Origin: an uncultured Clostridia bacterium
Lineage (GTDB): Bacteria; Bacillota; Clostridia; Oscillospirales; Oscillospiraceae
Length of the DNA: 17,845 bases
Assembly: GCA_945946745.1 (NCBI GenBank)
Contig: CAMEWZ010000012.1
Location: 1 to 17,845 of the forward strand
Reading direction: 5' to 3'
Positions 14,912 through 17,845 of the stretch are shown here, piece by piece. The notes beneath the pieces were generated by a model. The model searched no databases. It saw only the letters and a list, made by a program, of their open reading frames with translations, and was not told the origin of the DNA. Positions within the stretch are counted from its first letter, which is position 1; the number at the start of each line of letters is the position of its first letter. The position numbers were made by a program, and so were the translations under genes.

Positions 14912-16078
14912 TTACCGGTTGAAATCCACAAATCGGGGAAGGGGCTGTCCCATCAGCGGTGCAAGCCAGTCGACATAGGCCTGGGTGACGCCGTTTCCCG
15001 CCGGGGTGATGTATTCCTGGGGCAGAACCCGTTCGGTGAGCATGACCTGCTCGATGGGAACCAGGAATTGCTCGCTGCGATATGGCGCGTTGCCAAGGCG
15101 GCGCAGGGCGGGCATCACACCGGTCTGACCGGCCAGTACGGCCTGTACCGCTGCCCGTCCGGCAGCCTCCGCCTCCCCGCAGTCGATCTCGCTGCGCCAG
15201 AAAATGGAGGCGCGTCCGGCAAGACCGGGCTTCTCGCTCCGGGCCTTGATGCCCAGCTCCTTTACCACCAGCTGGGCCAGATGCGCGGAGATATCTCCAA
15301 AATAGACGGAGCGTCCGGTTTGGAAAATCGGCGGTACCAGGGATTTCCCGCCGGGGCCGTGCAGCCCTTCGCTGACCACGGCCACAACGCCCTTGCCTTT
15401 GGCCCAGCGCGTTTCCACATCTGCCAGGAAGGCCTCCTCGGAAAAATCCCGCTCCGGCAGATAGATCAGATCCGGCCCCAGCTCCGGATCCTGCCGGGCA
15501 AGGGCGGAGGCGGCGGCGATCCAACCCGCGTTCCGGCCCATGGCCTCGATGACGCAGACGTGGATGGGCAGGGAGCGCACATCGGCGCAGATCTCCTGAA
15601 CGGTGCCTGCCATGTACCGGGCGGCGCTGGCAAAGCCGGGGGTGTGATCGGTGACGGCGATGTCGTTGTCAATGGTTTTGGGGATACCGGCTACCAGAAT
15701 GTCCAGCCCGGCCTCCTTACAGGCCCGGTAGACCTTGCCGCAGGTATCCATGGTGCCGTTGCCGCCGTTGAACAGGGCGAAGCGGATGTCCCGCTTCTTG
15801 AGAATCTCGGCGACCTTTTGGTAATCCGCCTGTTCCATGGCATCCCGGGAGGTGCCGATGGCGGAGCCTGGGGTGGTGGTGAGCAAAGCCAGGGCAGCGT
15901 CGTCGGCTTGATCCAGCCGGACAAAGCGTTCGGTGACAACACCGTGCATGCCGCCCAAAGCGCCGTAGATTTTGCCGACCTTTCCACTTTTCTTTGCTTC
16001 GTCAATGGCTCCGAACAGGGAACAGTTTAGGACGGCTGTGGGGCCGCCGCCATGGACGATCAGCATATTTTGAGTCAT
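14912..16078 (-). CDS. Phosphofructokinase family kinase with mixed ATP/PPi signature
   Basis: Expected to phosphorylate fructose-6-P or tagatose-6-P at C1 to give the ketose bisphosphate. The 388-residue protein is of the PfkA family: nucleotide loop HGGGPTAVLN near residue 9, FNGGNGTMDT (103-112), GIPKTIDND (131-139) with catalytic Asp137, and the substrate motif EAMGRNAGW (178-186). Two positions are unusual together. Lys134 matches diphosphate-dependent enzymes, while Gly108 matches ATP-dependent ones. Asn107 replaces the Asp103 of E. coli PfkA. Its ATG overlaps the aldolase stop (ATGA), with GAGGGAAA as ribosome site. The coupling to the aldolase suggests the two enzymes act in sequence. 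Donor and sugar are open. Confidence 0.85.
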   Translation of the reverse strand: MTQNMLIVHGGGPTAVLNCSLFGAIDEAKKSGKVGKIYGALGGMHGVVTERFVRLDQADDAALALLTTTPGSAIGTSRDAMEQADYQKVAEILKKRDIRFALFNGGNGTMDTCGKVYRACKEAGLDILVAGIPKTIDNDIAVTDHTPGFASAARYMAGTVQEICADVRSLPIHVCVIEAMGRNAGWIAAASALARQDPELGPDLIYLPERDFSEEAFLADVETRWAKGKGVVAVVSEGLHGPGGKSLVPPIFQTGRSVYFGDISAHLAQLVVKELGIKARSEKPGLAGRASIFWRSEIDCGEAEAAGRAAVQAVLAGQTGVMPALRRLGNAPYRSEQFLVPIEQVMLTERVLPQEYITPAGNGVTQAYVDWLAPLMGQPLPRFVDFNR

Positions 16079-16932
16079 TCGGCTTTTCCCTCACTTCCGG
16101 ACAGGCGGATGATGTTCTTAATATCCTCGGCCAGGGCGTTGCAGGCGTATTGGCTGAGCTTCCAGGAGTGGCCCTGGTGGTTGAGGTTTTCCAGCGCCTC
16201 TTGATAGTGCTGTACATATTTATAACGAACCTCGGTGCCGAAGTTGATTTTTGCCACGCCCAGATGAATGGCTTCCTGGATGACGCTTTCCTCCATGCCG
16301 GTGCAGCCGTGGAGCACCAGGGGAATGTCGGAGAATTCCCGGACGGCGCGCAGTACCTCCAGCTTGATGTCGGGCTTGCCCTTGTAGTAGCCGTGGGCGT
16401 TGCCGATGCCGATGGCCAGGGTGTCGGGCTGGCAGAGGGAGAGGAACTGCCGTACCTGCTCGGGATCGGCAATGTTCTTGTTTTCCAGCATGACGCCTTC
16501 GTTGTCCAGCCGCTGCAATTCGCCGATTTCCGCTTCTACCGGCGCATCGAATACCCGGGCGACCTGTACAACGGACTGGGTCAAGGCGGCGTTTTCTTGA
16601 ATGGGCATTTTGGAGCCGTCGATCATCACGGAGGTAAAGCCCAGCTTCAGCGCCTCCATGCAAATGTCGAAGCCATCGCCGTGATCTAAGTGGATGGAGA
16701 CAGGAACGGAAACCTTGTTGGCACACCACTTGGCAACCTCTACAAACCAGTCGTTGCCGGAGTACGCGCCGGTGGAGACGTAGTGGGCCAGAATGATGGG
16801 GGATTTCAGCTCCTCCGCCGCTTTGCAGACAGCCATGATAATGTCGTAGTTTCCGCCCTGGGTGTTGATGGCGGGAATGGCGTAGCCATTCTTAGCGGCC
16901 TTGCGCAGTTGTTCCAGATTGTTCGTTAGCAT
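16075..16932 (-). CDS. Class II ketose-bisphosphate aldolase, KbaY/GatY/Fba-like
   Basis: Zinc-dependent aldolase that splits a ketose-1,6-bisphosphate into dihydroxyacetone phosphate and glyceraldehyde-3-phosphate. At 285 residues it has the length of KbaY and GatY. Visible motifs: SIHLDHG with catalytic Asp83 and zinc ligand His84, the GFTSVMIDGSKMP stretch (98-110), EAEIGELQ (133-140), His180 in IGNAHG and His208 in LVLHGCTG. The usual HGGSG loop reads HGCTG here. KINFGTEVR matches the phosphate and substrate loop. AAAGGAGAG precedes the ATG. It is the first gene of the operon, 14 bases after a palindromic operator, with a strong promoter about 110 bases upstream. Tagatose- or fructose-bisphosphate is likely; the sequence alone does not decide. 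Confidence 0.9.
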   Translation of the reverse strand: MLTNNLEQLRKAAKNGYAIPAINTQGGNYDIIMAVCKAAEELKSPIILAHYVSTGAYSGNDWFVEVAKWCANKVSVPVSIHLDHGDGFDICMEALKLGFTSVMIDGSKMPIQENAALTQSVVQVARVFDAPVEAEIGELQRLDNEGVMLENKNIADPEQVRQFLSLCQPDTLAIGIGNAHGYYKGKPDIKLEVLRAVREFSDIPLVLHGCTGMEESVIQEAIHLGVAKINFGTEVRYKYVQHYQEALENLNHQGHSWKLSQYACNALAEDIKNIIRLSGSEGKAE

Positions 16933-16945
16933 GGTGACTCTCCTT

Positions 16946-16959
16946 TACACACGTGTGTA
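16946..16959. promoter_or_regulatory. Palindromic operator TACACACGTGTGTA
   Basis: A perfect 14-bp palindrome with a central CG, as in LacI-family operators. It is 13 bases upstream of the aldolase ATG, immediately before the Shine-Dalgarno site and downstream of the predicted transcription start, so a bound repressor would block elongation. It matches the operator on the other side of the divergent region at 12 of 14 positions. Confidence 0.65.
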
Positions 16960-16972
16960 TATTTCGCGTAGG

Positions 16973-17007
16973 AAAAATGCGTTTTCCATTACGGGGTAAA
17001 AACGCAT
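16973..17007 (-). promoter_or_regulatory. Terminator-like hairpin in the leader of the sugar operon
   Basis: On the minus strand, ATGCGTTTT (17007-16999) pairs with AAAACGCAT (16985-16977), with a further CC/GG pair beyond a two-base bulge, and is followed by TTTTTCC (16977-16971). It lies about 27 bases after the predicted start of transcription and before the operator and aldolase start. It could be an attenuator. I see no clear alternative pairing partner or leader peptide. Confidence 0.45.
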
Positions 17008-17040
17008 CGAGTTCACGAAAATCTTCTCTTTTCAAGGATC

Positions 17041-17069
17041 AGTATAGCGACATCCAGGGAATTTGTCAA
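17041..17069 (-). promoter_or_regulatory. Sigma-A-type promoter of the sulfatase/amino-sugar operon
   Basis: On the minus strand a perfect TTGACA (17069-17064) is separated by 17 bases from TATACT (17046-17041). Transcription would start near 17034, giving a leader of about 100 bases that contains a terminator-like hairpin and the palindromic operator before the aldolase start. Confidence 0.8.
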
Positions 17070-17099
17070 TACGATTTGGGGAAAACAAGAAAAAAATAG

Positions 17100-17128
17100 T
17101 TGACTTGCACAAAACATGTTGCTATAAT
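17100..17128 (+). promoter_or_regulatory. Sigma-A-type promoter of the divergent isomerase-like gene
   Basis: TTGACT at 17100-17105 and a perfect TATAAT at 17123-17128 are separated by 17 bases. Transcription would start near 17135. A second TATAAT at 17162-17167 lacks a good -35. The -35 boxes of this and the opposite promoter are about 30 bases apart, so the two promoters are back to back. Confidence 0.78.
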
Positions 17129-17175
17129 AAAGGTGCAGGCCGGGGGAAAACTGGCTGTTTGTATAATGAAAAAAC

Positions 17176-17189
17176 TACACTCGAGTGTA
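17176..17189. promoter_or_regulatory. Palindromic operator TACACTCGAGTGTA
   Basis: A perfect 14-bp palindrome sharing the TACAC-n-CG-n-GTGTA pattern with the operator at 16946-16959. It lies about 41 bases after the predicted plus-strand start site and six bases before the AGGAGG ribosome site of the divergent gene. The centres of the two operators are 230 bp apart, near a whole number of helical turns. Confidence 0.65.
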
Positions 17190-17205
17190 TAAATTAGGAG
17201 GTATT

Positions 17206-17845
17206 ATGGAACGAATGAAGGTAGGCTTTCTTACCACAGTATCCGGCCGCTGGCCCCGGCCTCTGCCCATGGAACGCAACGAAACCTATGGCGCCTGGCT
17301 TCGGGAGAACGCCGGTGACGCGGAAATTGTGGGGTTTGACCACGTGATCGACTCTCCCCGGCGGATCCAGGAGGCGGTTCAGACGCTCCAGGCGGAGCGG
17401 GTAGACCTGGTCATCATGCTCTATGGCGCGTTTACCGGCGACGATGTGAGCACTCGTGTTGCGGAAACGATGCATGTGCCGCTGATTCTCTGGGCGCCCC
17501 GGGAGCCGGATGTCCACGGCGGACGGCTGCTGTCCAACGCGCTGGTGGCCATGACCATGAACAACGCGTCCCTGCGCCGTCTGGGCTACCATCCCCATAC
17601 CATTTATGGCGGTCTGGAATCGGAGGAGGCCAAAAAGACGGTTTTGACATATATCCGGGCTTACGGCGCGATCAAGAAGCTCCGGGGCAGCACCCTGGGG
17701 CTGTTTGGCTACCGCCCCACGGCGTTTTACAATTCCGCCTTTGACGAGGGGCTGATCCGCAGAACCTTCGGGATTTCCATTGAGGAGACGGATCTGAAGG
17801 TGGTCTTTGACCGGATGCAGCAGGTGGACGAGCAGGCGCTGGAGG
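17206..17845 (+). CDS. L-fucose/L-arabinose isomerase family-like protein, partial (3' end outside window)
   Basis: The first 213 residues are visible and the frame stays open to the end of the window. The protein begins MERMKVGFLTT and shows the alternating strand and helix pattern of the isomerase N-terminal domain: FDHVIDSPRRIQEA, then VDLVIMLYGAFTGDD and VPLILWAPREPDVHGGRL, and later LGLFGYRPTAFYNSAFDE. These resemble the sugar isomerase family that includes FucI and AraA, which convert aldoses to ketoses; metal ligands would lie past the visible part. AGGAGG is only about four bases before the ATG, so the ATG at 17215 is a possible alternative start. It is divergent from the amino-sugar operon and shares its operator type, so it is likely co-regulated. 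I recognise the family with moderate confidence and not the substrate. Confidence 0.65.
   Translation, partial: MERMKVGFLTTVSGRWPRPLPMERNETYGAWLRENAGDAEIVGFDHVIDSPRRIQEAVQTLQAERVDLVIMLYGAFTGDDVSTRVAETMHVPLILWAPREPDVHGGRLLSNALVAMTMNNASLRRLGYHPHTIYGGLESEEAKKTVLTYIRAYGAIKKLRGSTLGLFGYRPTAFYNSAFDEGLIRRTFGISIEETDLKVVFDRMQQVDEQALE

Noticed and set aside
14880..15524. Upstream extension of the deacetylase frame
   Set aside because: The frame stays open across the kinase gene, but the extra residues are Arg/Gly-rich with no family match. The ATG at 14879 has a ribosome site and gives a deacetylase of normal length.
8044..16932. Sulfoquinovose (sulfo-EMP) pathway
   Set aside because: Kinase, isomerase and aldolase could suggest it, but there is no sulfoquinovosidase, the aldolase is class II and the NagA-type deacetylase points to an N-acetylated sugar. 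A sulfate-ester sulfatase would not act on the C-S bond of sulfoquinovose.
17162..17167. Second TATAAT as an extra promoter for the isomerase-like gene
   Set aside because: No acceptable -35 lies 16 to 18 bases upstream and there is no TG at the extended -10 position, so I kept only the stronger promoter at 17100-17128.

Overview
The window looks like a chromosomal stretch of a gut-type anaerobic Clostridia bacterium, probably Oscillospirales. The grounds are the GC-rich coding sequence, strong AGGAGG-type Shine-Dalgarno sites, sigma-A-like promoters, lipoprotein solute-binding proteins starting MKK/MKTRKK, and the mix of gene families. The assignment is inference from style and content; there is no rRNA or tRNA in the window. 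All intact genes fall into three transcription blocks plus a partial gene at the right edge.

Block 1 (about 175-6643, + strand) is an Opp/Dpp-type peptide importer: two permeases (the second with an unusual extracytoplasmic insertion), two ATPases and a family 5 substrate-binding lipoprotein. The last codon of the binding protein overlaps the start of a cytosolic cyclophilin, and a strong hairpin terminator follows. A separate promoter then drives an M24 Xaa-Pro-type peptidase (6708-7778). Importer, proline isomerase and proline peptidase together suggest uptake and hydrolysis of proline-containing peptides.

Between this block and the next, 7786-8037 is a 252-bp non-coding element with 39-bp imperfect terminal inverted repeats and several internal hairpins. 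It fills almost all of the gap between convergent genes and resembles a MITE. One of its hairpins forms a good terminator for the minus-strand operon.

Block 2 (16932 down to 8044, - strand) is an eight-gene operon: class II ketose-bisphosphate aldolase, phosphofructokinase-like kinase, N-acetylhexosamine-6-phosphate deacetylase, SIS-domain aminosugar isomerase/deaminase, family 1 sugar-binding lipoprotein, two sugar ABC permeases, and a sulfatase with an intact CSPAR site and no signal peptide. Together these read as import and breakdown of an N-acetylated amino sugar, probably sulfated (for example GalNAc or GlcNAc sulfate from mucin or glycosaminoglycans), with the sulfate removed inside the cell. 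A sugar kinase and the transporter ATPase are not in the window.

The region 16933-17205 is a divergent promoter. It has a near-consensus promoter on each strand, two perfect 14-bp palindromes of the form TACACWCGWGTGTA (one just ahead of each Shine-Dalgarno site, centres 230 bp apart), and a terminator-like hairpin in the minus-strand leader. The divergent gene from 17206 resembles the L-fucose/L-arabinose isomerase family and runs off the window. The two most interesting signals are the sulfated-hexosamine operon with its paired operators, and the inverted-repeat element.
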